Origin: Clostridiaceae bacterium Marseille-Q4145
Lineage (GTDB): Bacteria; Bacillota; Clostridia; Lachnospirales; Lachnospiraceae
Direction of reading: 5' to 3'
NCBI GenBank assembly: GCA_018223365.1
Contig: JAGTTP010000002.1
Location: forward strand, 248,001-312,000
DNA length: 64,000 nt
Within the stretch, counting starts at the first letter, position 1; each line of letters begins with the position of its first letter. The position numbers were made by a program, and so were the translations under genes. Positions 34,136 through 42,388 of the stretch are shown piece after piece. The notes under the pieces were generated by a model that did not search any database, was not told the origin of the DNA, and saw nothing but the letters and a program-made list of their open reading frames with translations.

Positions 34136-35542
34136 TTATACCTGTGCCATCAGATCACCGATGGTCATATCCGGTGACTCAATGCCCCGGAACAAGATTC
34201 TGCACAGATAATAGTAGAAATATTCCAGCTTTTCTCTGGTCACGGCTTTCACCTGATGTTCAAAATTAAAATCCAGTCCGTTATCATCCGGTCGGTGCAT
34301 GACGGTCAGGTACATGGCCTGGGTGGTTGCCCCGTTTGGATACCACTTGGTCTTGTATTTGATACCGCCCAGATCATCAAGTCTTTTATCTTTCAGCGTC
34401 ATGGGCTGATAGGTCAGTGACATGGGTTCATAGGTTTCTCCACCCGGATGCGGATACTTTCTTCCCCGATATGCAAAATAAGCTACCGGGTCATAATTGG
34501 CATGGCGGAAATATTCATTCTGCAGATCACGTATTTCAAAGAGTCCCTGCAGGAATGTCTTATCCGGTGTAATGATCGTGCGGAATGGGAAAGAATGAAT
34601 CCTGGTTCCGCCGGATTTCTTTTCTTTTAAGGTAGCACGACGGGCAATGGCCGTATTGATGGAAACATCATCATTCCCATTCATTTTCTGATAGTAGGTC
34701 CGAAGTCCCATGAGCAGGAGACTCGCCAGAGAAATATGCTGCTGCTCGCAGAATTTCATCAGCCGCTCCGTCGGCTCAGCTTCCAGATGGAAGATATCCA
34801 GAGCGGAATCCACGCTGTCAGATACATTGACTGCCGCTCTGGCATTGGGATCTCCGGTTTTTTCCCGTTCTGCTTTCAATGCACCGTCTCCGTCAATGCC
34901 GTTGTAAATCGGCTCCGGCATCTCATCAATCAGCTTCTGGAAATAAGCCTCGTCCCGCTCTTTTGCTTTGCTGCCCATCTCATAAGCCAGGTCTTTTTTC
35001 AGCTGCTCCACATAGGATGCCATCTCCTTCGGTGCCGGAACACCCTCGTATTTCTGACTGCAGTAAAGCTCAATCACATCTCTTAAAAAACAGATCAAAG
35101 ACTGGGCATCCATCGTTCTGTGGTCTGCCAGGAAATAGATTCCTTCATAACCATCCGGTGTCTTAATCATGACAATCCGGTTCATGGGAGAATCCTGCGG
35201 CTTAAAGGGAACCGCTGTCCATGCAGTCATGGTTTTCTCCGCTTCCTCCATGGTTCCATTGGAGAAATCCACGTATTCAATATCCCGTTCCTCTTTGTCT
35301 GCCACATACTGATACCAGGTACCCTGTTTGTCCTGGGCAAAGCGAAGTCTCATGGACTCGCATCGGTCATAGGCCTGATAAATAGCTTTCTTCAGCAGCT
35401 CCATATCCAGCTCCATCTCAATGGTCAGACTGGTACCGATATTCAGAACTTCTTTCTTCGGGCAGAAATTCTGATAGAAAAAATGAAATTTCTGTGCGGC
35501 AGTCAGCGGATACACCGGATGACCTTTTCTCTTTCTCATCAT
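34136..35542 (-). CDS. Condensation-domain-like acyltransferase
   Basis: A 468-residue protein resembling free-standing NRPS condensation domains and wax-ester/alcohol acyltransferase-like enzymes (CoA-dependent acyltransferase fold). The opening YPLTAAQKFHFF matches the first condensation motif. The HHxxxDG active-site motif appears as ADHRTMDAQ: the catalytic second histidine and the aspartate are kept, while the first histidine and the glycine are changed. Its start overlaps the hydrolase stop (ATGA) and the carrier protein follows after 22 bp. It probably joins the carrier-bound acyl group to an amine or alcohol acceptor; the acceptor is unknown. Confidence 0.85.
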   Translation of the reverse strand: MMRKRKGHPVYPLTAAQKFHFFYQNFCPKKEVLNIGTSLTIEMELDMELLKKAIYQAYDRCESMRLRFAQDKQGTWYQYVADKEERDIEYVDFSNGTMEEAEKTMTAWTAVPFKPQDSPMNRIVMIKTPDGYEGIYFLADHRTMDAQSLICFLRDVIELYCSQKYEGVPAPKEMASYVEQLKKDLAYEMGSKAKERDEAYFQKLIDEMPEPIYNGIDGDGALKAEREKTGDPNARAAVNVSDSVDSALDIFHLEAEPTERLMKFCEQQHISLASLLLMGLRTYYQKMNGNDDVSINTAIARRATLKEKKSGGTRIHSFPFRTIITPDKTFLQGLFEIRDLQNEYFRHANYDPVAYFAYRGRKYPHPGGETYEPMSLTYQPMTLKDKRLDDLGGIKYKTKWYPNGATTQAMYLTVMHRPDDNGLDFNFEHQVKAVTREKLEYFYYYLCRILFRGIESPDMTIGDLMAQV

Positions 35543-36483
35543 TTGATAATTCCTCCAATCAATGCATCCAGCGCTGCCTCATAGGCTGCCGGATCTTTAT
35601 AATAACTCTCTGCGTGGGCAGCGCCCTCCACAATCAGTTTTTTCTTATTTTCACATGCATAATTCTGATAAATGCGGTCACACATACTGCACGGTACAAA
35701 CGTATCTCCGGAGCCATGAATCAAAAGTGCCGGAACGGTGGCTTTTCTTACCTCTCTTGCAGAATTGCAATCATCAAGACCGTACCCTGCTTTCTTCCGA
35801 TTCACCATACTGGCAATCTGAATCATGGGGAATGCCGGCAGATGATACATGGAATGAAGTACATGGGTAAAAACTTCTTTCGCCGATGTAAATCCGCAGT
35901 CTGATATAATGCCTTTTACCTGGGCAGGCAGTTCCAGTCCGGTGGCCATCAATACTGTGGCTCCCCCCATGGAAGTTCCATGAAGAAGAATCTCTGCATC
36001 ATCCCCTGCCTTATGAATCATCCAACGAATCCAGCAGAGGGCATCATACCGGTCCAGACATCCGAATCCGATATACGTGCCTTCACTTCTTCCATGAGCT
36101 CTGGCATCCGGCAATAACATGGAAAATCCATGACGCAGATAATAATCAGAAAGACCAATATAATCGCTCATACCCTGACTGGTATATCCGTGGAAACAGA
36201 TCACGATCTTTTTCTCATCGCCGTTTGGTATATAAGTTCCCCGCAGCCGCAGTCCGTCTCTGGAACGGATGGACACATCCTCCCGCGGACGCGCCAGAAA
36301 CTTTTCTTTCCGCTCTTTCAAAAGATCCTCATACTGGCTCCAGTCAGTACCTGCCATCTTTATCGTGCGTTCCGTACTTGCCATCCCACGTTTCATGGTT
36401 CTTTTATAAAAGTAAGCAGAACTTCCTGCTTCTGCCACAGACAGAAGACTTAGCAGAATTCCAGCTTTTTTCCATTTATGCAC
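35539..36483 (-). CDS. Alpha/beta hydrolase, probably membrane-anchored
   Basis: A 314-residue protein. A short hydrophobic N-terminus (about 6-22, GILLSLLSVAEAGSSAYF) suggests a membrane anchor or signal. The serine hydrolase core shows the oxyanion region CFHGYTSQG, the nucleophile elbow HGTSMGGAT, the acid residue in HGSGDTFVP and the histidine in EGAAHAESYY. It resembles the YqkD/lysophospholipase-like family. It is the first gene of the four-gene cluster, preceded by AGGAGG, with its promoter covered by TetR-type operators. It could release or trim the cluster product or act on lipids outside the cell. Confidence 0.9.
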   Translation of the reverse strand: MHKWKKAGILLSLLSVAEAGSSAYFYKRTMKRGMASTERTIKMAGTDWSQYEDLLKERKEKFLARPREDVSIRSRDGLRLRGTYIPNGDEKKIVICFHGYTSQGMSDYIGLSDYYLRHGFSMLLPDARAHGRSEGTYIGFGCLDRYDALCWIRWMIHKAGDDAEILLHGTSMGGATVLMATGLELPAQVKGIISDCGFTSAKEVFTHVLHSMYHLPAFPMIQIASMVNRKKAGYGLDDCNSAREVRKATVPALLIHGSGDTFVPCSMCDRIYQNYACENKKKLIVEGAAHAESYYKDPAAYEAALDALIGGIIK

Positions 36484-36505
36484 CGGATTTTCCTCCTTGT
36501 TCTTT

Positions 36506-36522
36506 TTCGACTATCGGTCGAA
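36506..36522. promoter_or_regulatory. TetR-type operator 1
   Basis: Perfect 6-bp inverted repeat TTCGAC-TATCG-GTCGAA. It lies just downstream of the -10 box of the hydrolase promoter, where a bound repressor would block transcription. Confidence 0.75.
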
Positions 36523-36536
36523 CTTGTTTGATTATT

Positions 36537-36565
36537 AAATTAGCATCTTTTCGACCAGCGGTCAA
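36537..36565 (-). promoter_or_regulatory. Promoter of the hydrolase/condensation/ACP/ligase operon
   Basis: On the minus strand TTGACC (-35, 36560-36565) and TAATTT (-10, 36537-36542) are 17 bp apart. The -35 box lies inside operator 2, and operator 1 follows the -10 box. Confidence 0.55.
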
Positions 36566-36566
36566 T
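36550..36566. promoter_or_regulatory. TetR-type operator 2
   Basis: TTCGAC-CAGCG-GTCAAT, matching operator 1 in both half-sites with one arm degenerate. It covers the -35 box of the hydrolase promoter. Confidence 0.7.
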
Positions 36567-36587
36567 ATGATTTTTGCACAGTTTATT

Positions 36588-36604
36588 TTCGACTGGCAGT
36601 CGAT
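36588..36604. promoter_or_regulatory. TetR-type operator 3
   Basis: TTCGAC-TGGCA-GTCGAT, a third copy of the same palindrome. It lies about 20 bp upstream of the -35 box of the divergent regulator gene, so it may serve autoregulation or cooperative binding. Confidence 0.7.
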
Positions 36605-36624
36605 TATTATGGCAATATTCCAGG

Positions 36625-36654
36625 TTGGCGGTTTTCTTCTACATATGCTATACT
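36625..36654 (+). promoter_or_regulatory. Promoter of the TetR-family regulator gene
   Basis: TTGGCG (-35) and TATACT (-10) with an 18-bp spacer, ending about 35 bp before the regulator start. Confidence 0.5.
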
Positions 36655-36688
36655 AATAAGGATTTTCAGACGAAGGAGAACGATAGAA

Positions 36689-37303
36689 ATGTCCAAGACT
36701 CAGAAATACGATATGATTCTGGATGCGCTCCAGTCTCTGTTGGAGCAGAAAGATATACAGACCATCTCCGTCAGTGAGATTGCCCAGACTGCCGGGATTG
36801 GAAAAGGAAGCATCTATTATTATTTTCCATCCAAGGATGCCATGCTGGAAGCACTGGTAGAGCGAAGCTATGAAAAACCTCTGCTGACCGCAAAACATCT
36901 GGCTGACCAGACGGAAATATCTCCATTTACGCGGATGGCCATGATTTTTCAGGCCTGCCACAGCTCTTCTCTGGAATTCCGCAAAAGTGATCACACCTCT
37001 TCCGCTGCCAATGCACCGGAGAATGCCTACATTCATCAAAAATTTCTGAATCATCTGATTACAGAATTAAAGCCCACCCTCACCCGGATTATATCCCAGG
37101 GTATTGAGGACGGGCTCATTGACTTTGACAATCCCGAAGCTCTCTCCGAGATCGCATTGATTGTACTTGCAGTAAAGATTGATAATACGCTGGTTCCTTC
37201 CACGCCGGAGGAGATTCATCAGACCATTCAGGGACTGGTCTCTCTCATGGAACGGGGCACCGGCAATCCGGAAGGAACATTGAATTTTTTGAAAATCCTT
37301 TAA
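36689..37303 (+). CDS. TetR/AcrR-family transcriptional regulator
   Basis: A 204-residue protein, normal for the family. The N-terminal HTH (about 10-55) reads ISVSEIAQTAGIGKGSIYYYF followed by PSKDAMLEALV; the rest is the helical ligand-binding part. It starts behind GAAGGAG and is divergent from the four-gene acyl cluster. Three copies of one palindrome lie in the shared intergenic space, so it very likely represses that cluster and perhaps itself. The ligand is unknown; an acyl compound linked to the cluster would fit. The phosphatase gene follows after 26 bp and may be co-transcribed. Confidence 0.93.
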   Translation: MSKTQKYDMILDALQSLLEQKDIQTISVSEIAQTAGIGKGSIYYYFPSKDAMLEALVERSYEKPLLTAKHLADQTEISPFTRMAMIFQACHSSSLEFRKSDHTSSAANAPENAYIHQKFLNHLITELKPTLTRIISQGIEDGLIDFDNPEALSEIALIVLAVKIDNTLVPSTPEEIHQTIQGLVSLMERGTGNPEGTLNFLKIL

Positions 37304-37329
37304 ATTTCCAACAGAACAAGGAGTATCCC

Positions 37330-38103
37330 ATGAATATGAACGAAAAAGAAATCATAGAGCTGGTACACAGCACAAAATCCATTATTTACAACAAAGAAAT
37401 GGCTCATGCGGTCACCGTCAAGGGTGCTGCGGACTATGTGACCAAAGTGGATGTTGCCGTCCAGGAATATTTACGAAAAGAACTGGATGCCCGGACACCT
37501 GACGTCATTCTCCTTGCAGAGGAGCAGGAAAATAATAATCTGGATCCGGAAAAATCCTACTGGATTCTCGATCCCATTGACGGTACCACTAACCTGATTC
37601 ATGATTACCGCATGAGCGCAGTTTCTCTTGGACTTTATGAGAATGGACAGATGACCTTCGGCGTGGTCTACAATCCGTTTACGGAAGAAACCTTCCATGC
37701 TTCTCTTGGAAAAGGAGCATTCTTAAACGGCGAACCCATCCATGTATCCCATCGGGAAGCCCTTGATACCTGTATTATTGCCTTTGGCTCTGCGCCTTAT
37801 GAAAAAGAGCGGGCTTCCATGTTATTTCCCATCTTCCAGCGAGTTTTCATGGAAACCGCTGATTTCCGCAGAAGTGCTTCTGCTGCCCTGGATCTCTGCT
37901 ATCTGGCTGCCGGACGCATCGATGGATTCTTCGAGCTGAACTTAAAACCGTGGGATTACGCTGCTGGTTCCCTGATCATCGAAGAGGCAGGCGGAAAGAT
38001 CACCGACTGGAACGGCACCCGCCTTCCCTTCCTCGCTAATTCCGATATACTCACCTGCACACCGGAGATTTATGAACGGATTAAGAAACTGCTGAAGCAT
38101 TAA
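37330..38103 (+). CDS. Inositol-monophosphatase-family phosphatase
   Basis: A 257-residue Mg2+-dependent phosphatase of the IMPase/SuhB/CysQ superfamily. Metal-binding signatures are present: EEQ, then WILDPIDGTTN, and WDYAAGSLIIEEAGG near the C-terminus. Substrates in this family include inositol phosphates, fructose-1,6-bisphosphate and 3'-phosphoadenosine 5'-phosphate, and cannot be told apart here. The ATG chosen has AAGGAG 6 nt upstream. It is close behind the TetR gene. Confidence 0.92.
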   Translation: MNMNEKEIIELVHSTKSIIYNKEMAHAVTVKGAADYVTKVDVAVQEYLRKELDARTPDVILLAEEQENNNLDPEKSYWILDPIDGTTNLIHDYRMSAVSLGLYENGQMTFGVVYNPFTEETFHASLGKGAFLNGEPIHVSHREALDTCIIAFGSAPYEKERASMLFPIFQRVFMETADFRRSASAALDLCYLAAGRIDGFFELNLKPWDYAAGSLIIEEAGGKITDWNGTRLPFLANSDILTCTPEIYERIKKLLKH

Positions 38104-38209
38104 ACTATGAACTTCATTCTTTTTTCAGATTTATTTTCTCCTCAAATACGTTATAATAGTCTTATACATACTTTCATGATTCATTTTATATCAAAAAAGG
38201 GAGGTTCCA

Positions 38210-39046
38210 ATGAAGATCGTCAATTTAGAAAACGAAAACAGAAAATTTGTCAAAACTGTAAATAATTTTCATGTACTGGAATACATACAGGATGCCAGCG
38301 TCTCTCCCATGAACGCCCAGACAGAATATTTTATGAGCCAGATGAATGTCAGAAGACGTCAGATAGTCATCGAACTCGACAAGGAACACTCTGCCATTAT
38401 CCAGGCTGGTGCCATGCAGTGGATGGGCGGCGATATTCAGGCAACTACCGGAGTAAAAGGTATTGGTGATTTATTTGGGAAAGCCTTAAAAGGCGCTGTC
38501 ACCAAGGAAACCGCCATCAAACCAGAATATGTCGGCAATGGCTATCTGGTTCTGGAGCCTACCTATAAATACATTCTTTTAAAAGATATTTCTGAATGGG
38601 GTTCTTCCGGAATGACCATCGAAGACGGCATGTTTCTTGCCTGTGATTCCCACGTTCAGAACAAAATAGTTGCAAGAAAAAATGTATCATCCGCAGTTCT
38701 CGGAGGTGAAGGATTTTTTAATCTCAGCCTGCATGGTACCGGTACGGTTGCTCTGGAAAGCAATGTGCCGGAAGAGGAACTGATTGAGATCATTCTGGAA
38801 GACGATGAACTGAAGATTGATGGAAATCTGGCCGTGTGCTGGTCATCTGACCTTGATTTCACCGTAGAACGAACCACAAAAACCCTGGTCGGATCAGCTG
38901 TCAGCGGAGAAGGACTTGTGAATGTATACCGCGGAACCGGCCGTGTCCTGATGAGTCCTGTTGCTCCTACTTCTTCCCTGTTCGAAGCTACAAACACTCT
39001 TGCTGCAAAAACAGCTGCAAAAAACAGCAATACATTAGGAAAATGA
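38210..39046 (+). CDS. AIM24-family protein
   Basis: A 278-residue beta-rich protein of the AIM24/TIGR00266 type. Typical family stretches are QAGAMQWMGGDIQ, GYLVLEPTYKYILL, ARKNVSSAVLGGEGFFNLSL and the closing VYRGTGRVLMSPV. There is no signal peptide or membrane helix, so it is cytoplasmic. The bacterial function is poorly known; the fold resembles tryptophan RNA-binding attenuator-like beta structures. It has its own -10 box TATAAT about 55 bp upstream and AGGGAGG before the start. It is followed after 18 bp by a small helical protein, probably an operon partner. Confidence 0.9.
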   Translation: MKIVNLENENRKFVKTVNNFHVLEYIQDASVSPMNAQTEYFMSQMNVRRRQIVIELDKEHSAIIQAGAMQWMGGDIQATTGVKGIGDLFGKALKGAVTKETAIKPEYVGNGYLVLEPTYKYILLKDISEWGSSGMTIEDGMFLACDSHVQNKIVARKNVSSAVLGGEGFFNLSLHGTGTVALESNVPEEELIEIILEDDELKIDGNLAVCWSSDLDFTVERTTKTLVGSAVSGEGLVNVYRGTGRVLMSPVAPTSSLFEATNTLAAKTAAKNSNTLGK

Positions 39047-39064
39047 TTTTAACAGGGGAAAAAT

Positions 39065-39481
39065 ATGGCATATAATTTTGAAAAAGAAAAAAGAGAAGCC
39101 ATTGATGCCGGCAATAAAGCATTGGAAAGCCTTCATACCGCAAAGGAAAATCTGGACAGTGCCCACAACTGGGGGCTTTTTGATATGTTCGCCGGAGGAC
39201 TTATCTCCAGTCTGGCAAAGCGCTCTAAAATGAACCAGGCCCGCCAGCATATGGAGCAGGCCAAATGGGATCTGCGAAATTTCAGCGAGGAACTGAAAGA
39301 TGTGAATATGATTTCTCATCTGGACATTGAGACCGATGATTTTCTCTCTTTTGCCGACTGGTTCTTTGACGGCTTTTTCGTAGACTGGATGGTGCAGGAC
39401 CGCATCAATACCGCCAGAGACCAGGTGGAGGAAGCAATCCAGCGCCTGAAAGTGATTCTGCGGGAATTGGAAAACAGTTAA
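39065..39481 (+). CDS. Unknown 138-residue helical protein next to AIM24 gene
   Basis: Not recognised. The protein is mostly helical and highly charged (about 1-45 and 100-138 probably coiled coil), with a short central WGLFDMFAGGLISSLAK segment of hydrophobic and glycine residues and a second aromatic segment (FADWFFDGFFVDWM). It starts 18 bp after the AIM24 gene behind AGGGGA. Its stop codon overlaps the stop of the convergent TtcA-like gene (shared TTAA). Pairing with AIM24 suggests a shared role. Confidence 0.8.
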   Translation: MAYNFEKEKREAIDAGNKALESLHTAKENLDSAHNWGLFDMFAGGLISSLAKRSKMNQARQHMEQAKWDLRNFSEELKDVNMISHLDIETDDFLSFADWFFDGFFVDWMVQDRINTARDQVEEAIQRLKVILRELENS

Positions 39482-40203
39482 ACTCCCGGCAGATTCCAGT
39501 CCTCGATTTTTCCTTCCGTAATGGCATGGAACAATCGTTCCTTGGTGCCCGGATGCTCTCTCTGCAATTGTGCCACCAGTTCTTTCGCATAAGCACGTTT
39601 CGTTGTTCCGTCAATCAGGCAGGGGCTTTTCAGCACCGGAAACTCCTGCCTTTTTACAAAACCTTTGACCTGCGATTCTTCCACCAGCATCAATGGACGA
39701 ATGACTCGCAGGTTTTTATCTTCAAAAAGGGTTACCGGCGGAAACGCATAAAATTTTCCCTGAAAAATCATGGACATGAGCATGGTTTCCACAAAATCAT
39801 CTTTGTGATGCGCATAGGCAATCCGGGTGCAGCCAAGCCGGACAGCCTCGTCCACCAGCGCTCCCTTTCGAAGCTTCGCGCATAAAGAGCAGGGATTGCT
39901 CTCCTTCCGCTCTTCCATAACAATCTTTCCAATCTGCGTGGAAATCAGTGTCAGCGGCACATCCAGATTTCTGCAGAATTCATCGATTCCCGTAAAATCC
40001 GTATTGTCATAACCAAGATCCACACAGATCGCGCAGACCGTAAAATGCTTCGGGTAAAACTGCGATAACTTTTTCAGTGCATAGAGAAGCGTCAGACTGT
40101 CCTTCCCGCCGGACACTCCCACTGCAATTTTGTCTCCCTCTGCAATCATGTTGTATCGGTCCACCGCCTGGCGGATAAGACTTAAAAGCTTTTGAAGCTG
40201 CAT
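39478..40203 (-). CDS. TtcA-like tRNA thiolation PP-loop ATPase
   Basis: A 241-residue protein of the TtcA/TtuA group, which inserts sulfur into tRNA using an ATP-pyrophosphatase P-loop (GVSGGKDSLTLLYAL) and an iron-sulfur cluster. The CxxC pair is in NPCSLCAKLRKG and the third cysteine in SPCLIDGTTKRAYAK. TtcA makes 2-thiocytidine at position 32. The start (MQLQKLL) has AGGAG at proper spacing; the frame extends 45 codons upstream into the terminator and thioredoxin gene without a ribosome site, so the longer form was rejected. Confidence 0.9.
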   Translation of the reverse strand: MQLQKLLSLIRQAVDRYNMIAEGDKIAVGVSGGKDSLTLLYALKKLSQFYPKHFTVCAICVDLGYDNTDFTGIDEFCRNLDVPLTLISTQIGKIVMEERKESNPCSLCAKLRKGALVDEAVRLGCTRIAYAHHKDDFVETMLMSMIFQGKFYAFPPVTLFEDKNLRVIRPLMLVEESQVKGFVKRQEFPVLKSPCLIDGTTKRAYAKELVAQLQREHPGTKERLFHAITEGKIEDWNLPGV

Positions 40204-40226
40204 AGGTACTCCTTTCTCTCCCACAG

Positions 40227-40259
40227 AAAAAGAGGCGCGGTTTACCGCAGCCTCTTTTT
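40227..40259 (-). terminator. Terminator between thioredoxin and TtcA-like genes
   Basis: On the minus strand AAAAAGAGGC-UGCGG pairs with CCGC-GCCUCUUUUU around a UAAA loop, ending in a U run. It would end the transcript of the thioredoxin gene; the TtcA-like gene then needs its own promoter or read-through. Confidence 0.85.
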
Positions 40260-40267
40260 CCATTCTT

Positions 40268-40579
40268 TTACATCTCCAGGAATTCCAGGATCTCTTCCAG
40301 CGGATGAAATCCTGTGATTCTCCGGAATATCTGCTCACCGTTCATGATCAGCATGGTAGGTACCTGCATAACCTGAAACTGTTCTGCCAGCCGTGGTTCC
40401 TCATCCACATTGACTTTGCAGAATTTCACATCGCAGGCTTCCTCCGCTGCCTGTTCTAAAACGGGAAGCTGTGCTTTACAGGGGCCGCACCAGTCTGCAT
40501 AGAAATCCAGCAGTACTGGCACACCCGCCTCTGTCACTTCAGTCTGAAAACTGTCCCCGGCAATCTTCTTGATTTCCAA
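40268..40579 (-). CDS. trxA: Thioredoxin
   Basis: A 103-residue thiol-disulfide oxidoreductase with the active site WCGPCK (DFYADWCGPCKAQLP) and the cis-proline loop VPTMLIM. The TTG start was chosen because AAGGAG lies 8 nt upstream and it gives the usual thioredoxin length; an ATG-led version 18 codons longer has no homology-like extension. A strong terminator follows. It lies 82 bp downstream of the homoserine dehydrogenase gene. Confidence 0.93.
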   Translation of the reverse strand: MEIKKIAGDSFQTEVTEAGVPVLLDFYADWCGPCKAQLPVLEQAAEEACDVKFCKVNVDEEPRLAEQFQVMQVPTMLIMNGEQIFRRITGFHPLEEILEFLEM

Positions 40580-40661
40580 TCGGCACACTCCTTTCTGAAC
40601 TGCACAGTAGCAGTGTACCCCAAATTTGCCCAAAGCATCCGCAGACCTTCACAGCCCCTTT

Positions 40662-41957
40662 TTATTTCTGAGTGTAAACACGGATCACGGAAGCAACCTC
40701 ACGAATCATGGACATTTCGCCAAAAATCATCATTGCATCGTTAAGATGTCTGGTCTCCACTTTATCGGTAATGACAACAAGCTCTGCCACACCGTTCACT
40801 GCCGGTTTCTGGATCACCTGATTGATGCTGACGCCGTTGTTTCCAAGAACACCTGCCACACCTGCCAGAATGCCGGTGCGGTCCTCTACGATGAGACGCA
40901 GAAAATATTTGTGTCTTGCCTCTCCTGCCGGTTTCATAGACAGGTTCTTATAGCAGCTGCAGCCGATCCGTCCGCAGCAGTCATACTGCATATCTCGTGC
41001 CACACTGATCAGATCACCAACAACCGCACTTGCTGTCGGGAACTCGCCGGCTCCTCTTCCCTGGAACATGGCATCATCTACAGCATCACCATGTACAAAG
41101 ACTGCATTAAAGGAATCATTGACATTGGCCAGCGGATGGGTACTCGGAATCATCATCGGAGAAACCCCGACTTCCATCTTACCCTCTTCGTTTCTTGCCA
41201 CACCGAGAAGCTTCAGTGTATAACCAAACTCTTTGGCATACTGAATATCTTTTGCAGTAATCTTGGTAATTCCCTTTACATCCACATCTTTAAATGTCAC
41301 TCTGGAATGGAATGCGATGGAAGCAAGAATTGCCATCTTACGCCCTGCGTCAAGTCCCTCCACATCTGCAGTCGGATCTGCCTCTGCAAATCCCAGTCTC
41401 TGTGCTTCTTTGAGGGCGTCATCAAAATCCCAGCCTTCCTGGGTCATTTTGGTCAGAATATAGTTGGTCGTACCGTTGACAATTCCCATTACCTCAGTAA
41501 TCTCATTGCCTGCCAGACACTCTTTCAAGGGGCGGATAATGGGAATTCCGCCGCCTACTGCTGCTTCAAAACAAAGATCGCAGTGATTTCTCTCAGCAGC
41601 CTCCATCAGTTCCTGTCCGTGCTCTGCCAGCAGATCCTTGTTGGCAGTCACTACATTTTTGCCTGCTTCCAACGCCTGCAGAATATAGGTTCTTGCCGGC
41701 TCCACTCCGCCCATCAGCTCGATCACAATGCTGATCTCCGGATCATGAATGATGCCTTCCCAGTCATCGGTCAGTACTTCAGACGGAATCCCCTCTCTTT
41801 TCTTCTGCAGATTCTTTACCAGAACTTTTGTAATCTTCAGTTCAGCACCTACTTTATCCGGCATCTCAGCAGCTCTTCTTTCTACCAGCTTGTAGACGCC
41901 GCCGCCTACGGTTCCGGCACCCAGAAGTGCCGCCTTGATTTCCTTATATTTGCTCAT
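40662..41957 (-). CDS. hom: Homoserine dehydrogenase with C-terminal ACT domain
   Basis: A 431-residue enzyme reducing aspartate semialdehyde to homoserine for threonine and methionine synthesis. The N-terminal Rossmann motif is GAGTVGGGVYKLV. The catalytic domain carries TANKDLLAEHG, GGGIPIIRPLKE, NGTTNYILTKM and the AEADPTADVEG segment. About residues 350-431 form an ACT domain (EDRTGILAGVAGVLGNNGVS) for feedback control. Its start overlaps the stop of the upstream gene (ATGA), so they are coupled. Confidence 0.96.
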   Translation of the reverse strand: MSKYKEIKAALLGAGTVGGGVYKLVERRAAEMPDKVGAELKITKVLVKNLQKKREGIPSEVLTDDWEGIIHDPEISIVIELMGGVEPARTYILQALEAGKNVVTANKDLLAEHGQELMEAAERNHCDLCFEAAVGGGIPIIRPLKECLAGNEITEVMGIVNGTTNYILTKMTQEGWDFDDALKEAQRLGFAEADPTADVEGLDAGRKMAILASIAFHSRVTFKDVDVKGITKITAKDIQYAKEFGYTLKLLGVARNEEGKMEVGVSPMMIPSTHPLANVNDSFNAVFVHGDAVDDAMFQGRGAGEFPTASAVVGDLISVARDMQYDCCGRIGCSCYKNLSMKPAGEARHKYFLRLIVEDRTGILAGVAGVLGNNGVSINQVIQKPAVNGVAELVVITDKVETRHLNDAMMIFGEMSMIREVASVIRVYTQK

Positions 41958-42370
41958 TCTTCTCCTCCAAACAGTACATTTTCCACAATGGCAGCCGCAT
42001 CCATGATGCAGTCTGCACAGGAATGAATCGGTGTTCCGGTTGTGATACCTTTCAACTCACAACATACGGTGGATCCGCATTTCTCACGGAACTGATTTAC
42101 CATGGTTTTGGACAGCTGATAAGTTCTCCCCTTCGTCTTCGGTGCATCAATAGCTCCATCGCTGTTCTTAAGTCCTGCCAAAAGCACTGCTCCCGACAAA
42201 GCACCACAGGTTGCCTGCATTCCACCCATTCCTGCACCAAATCCTTCTGTCATGCGGAAAATATCTTCTTCTTTGTAACCAAGAAGATCACAGTAAGTAC
42301 AGGCCACTGCCTGTGCACAGTTAAATCCTTTGTCATGTCTTACGATGGTATCCTTAATTCTGCTGTCCAT
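41954..42370 (-). CDS. C_GCAxxG_C_C-family protein
   Basis: A 138-residue cysteine-rich protein of the family named for its C_GCAxxG_C_C pattern, seen here as FNCAQAV, MQATCGALSGAVLLAG, CGSTVCCEL and HSCADCIMDAA. Members are common in anaerobes and are thought to bind a metal or cluster; their role is not established. It lies between threonine ammonia-lyase and homoserine dehydrogenase, overlapping the latter start, which hints at a link to amino acid or redox metabolism. Confidence 0.88.
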   Translation of the reverse strand: MDSRIKDTIVRHDKGFNCAQAVACTYCDLLGYKEEDIFRMTEGFGAGMGGMQATCGALSGAVLLAGLKNSDGAIDAPKTKGRTYQLSKTMVNQFREKCGSTVCCELKGITTGTPIHSCADCIMDAAAIVENVLFGGEE

Positions 42371-42388
42371 AATTTTCTCTCCTGTTTC

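Noticed and set aside
40626..42026. Open frame of 466 codons on the plus strand
   Set aside because: It lies antisense to the homoserine dehydrogenase gene, is rich in Cys/His without motifs, and has no ribosome site; it is a shadow frame.
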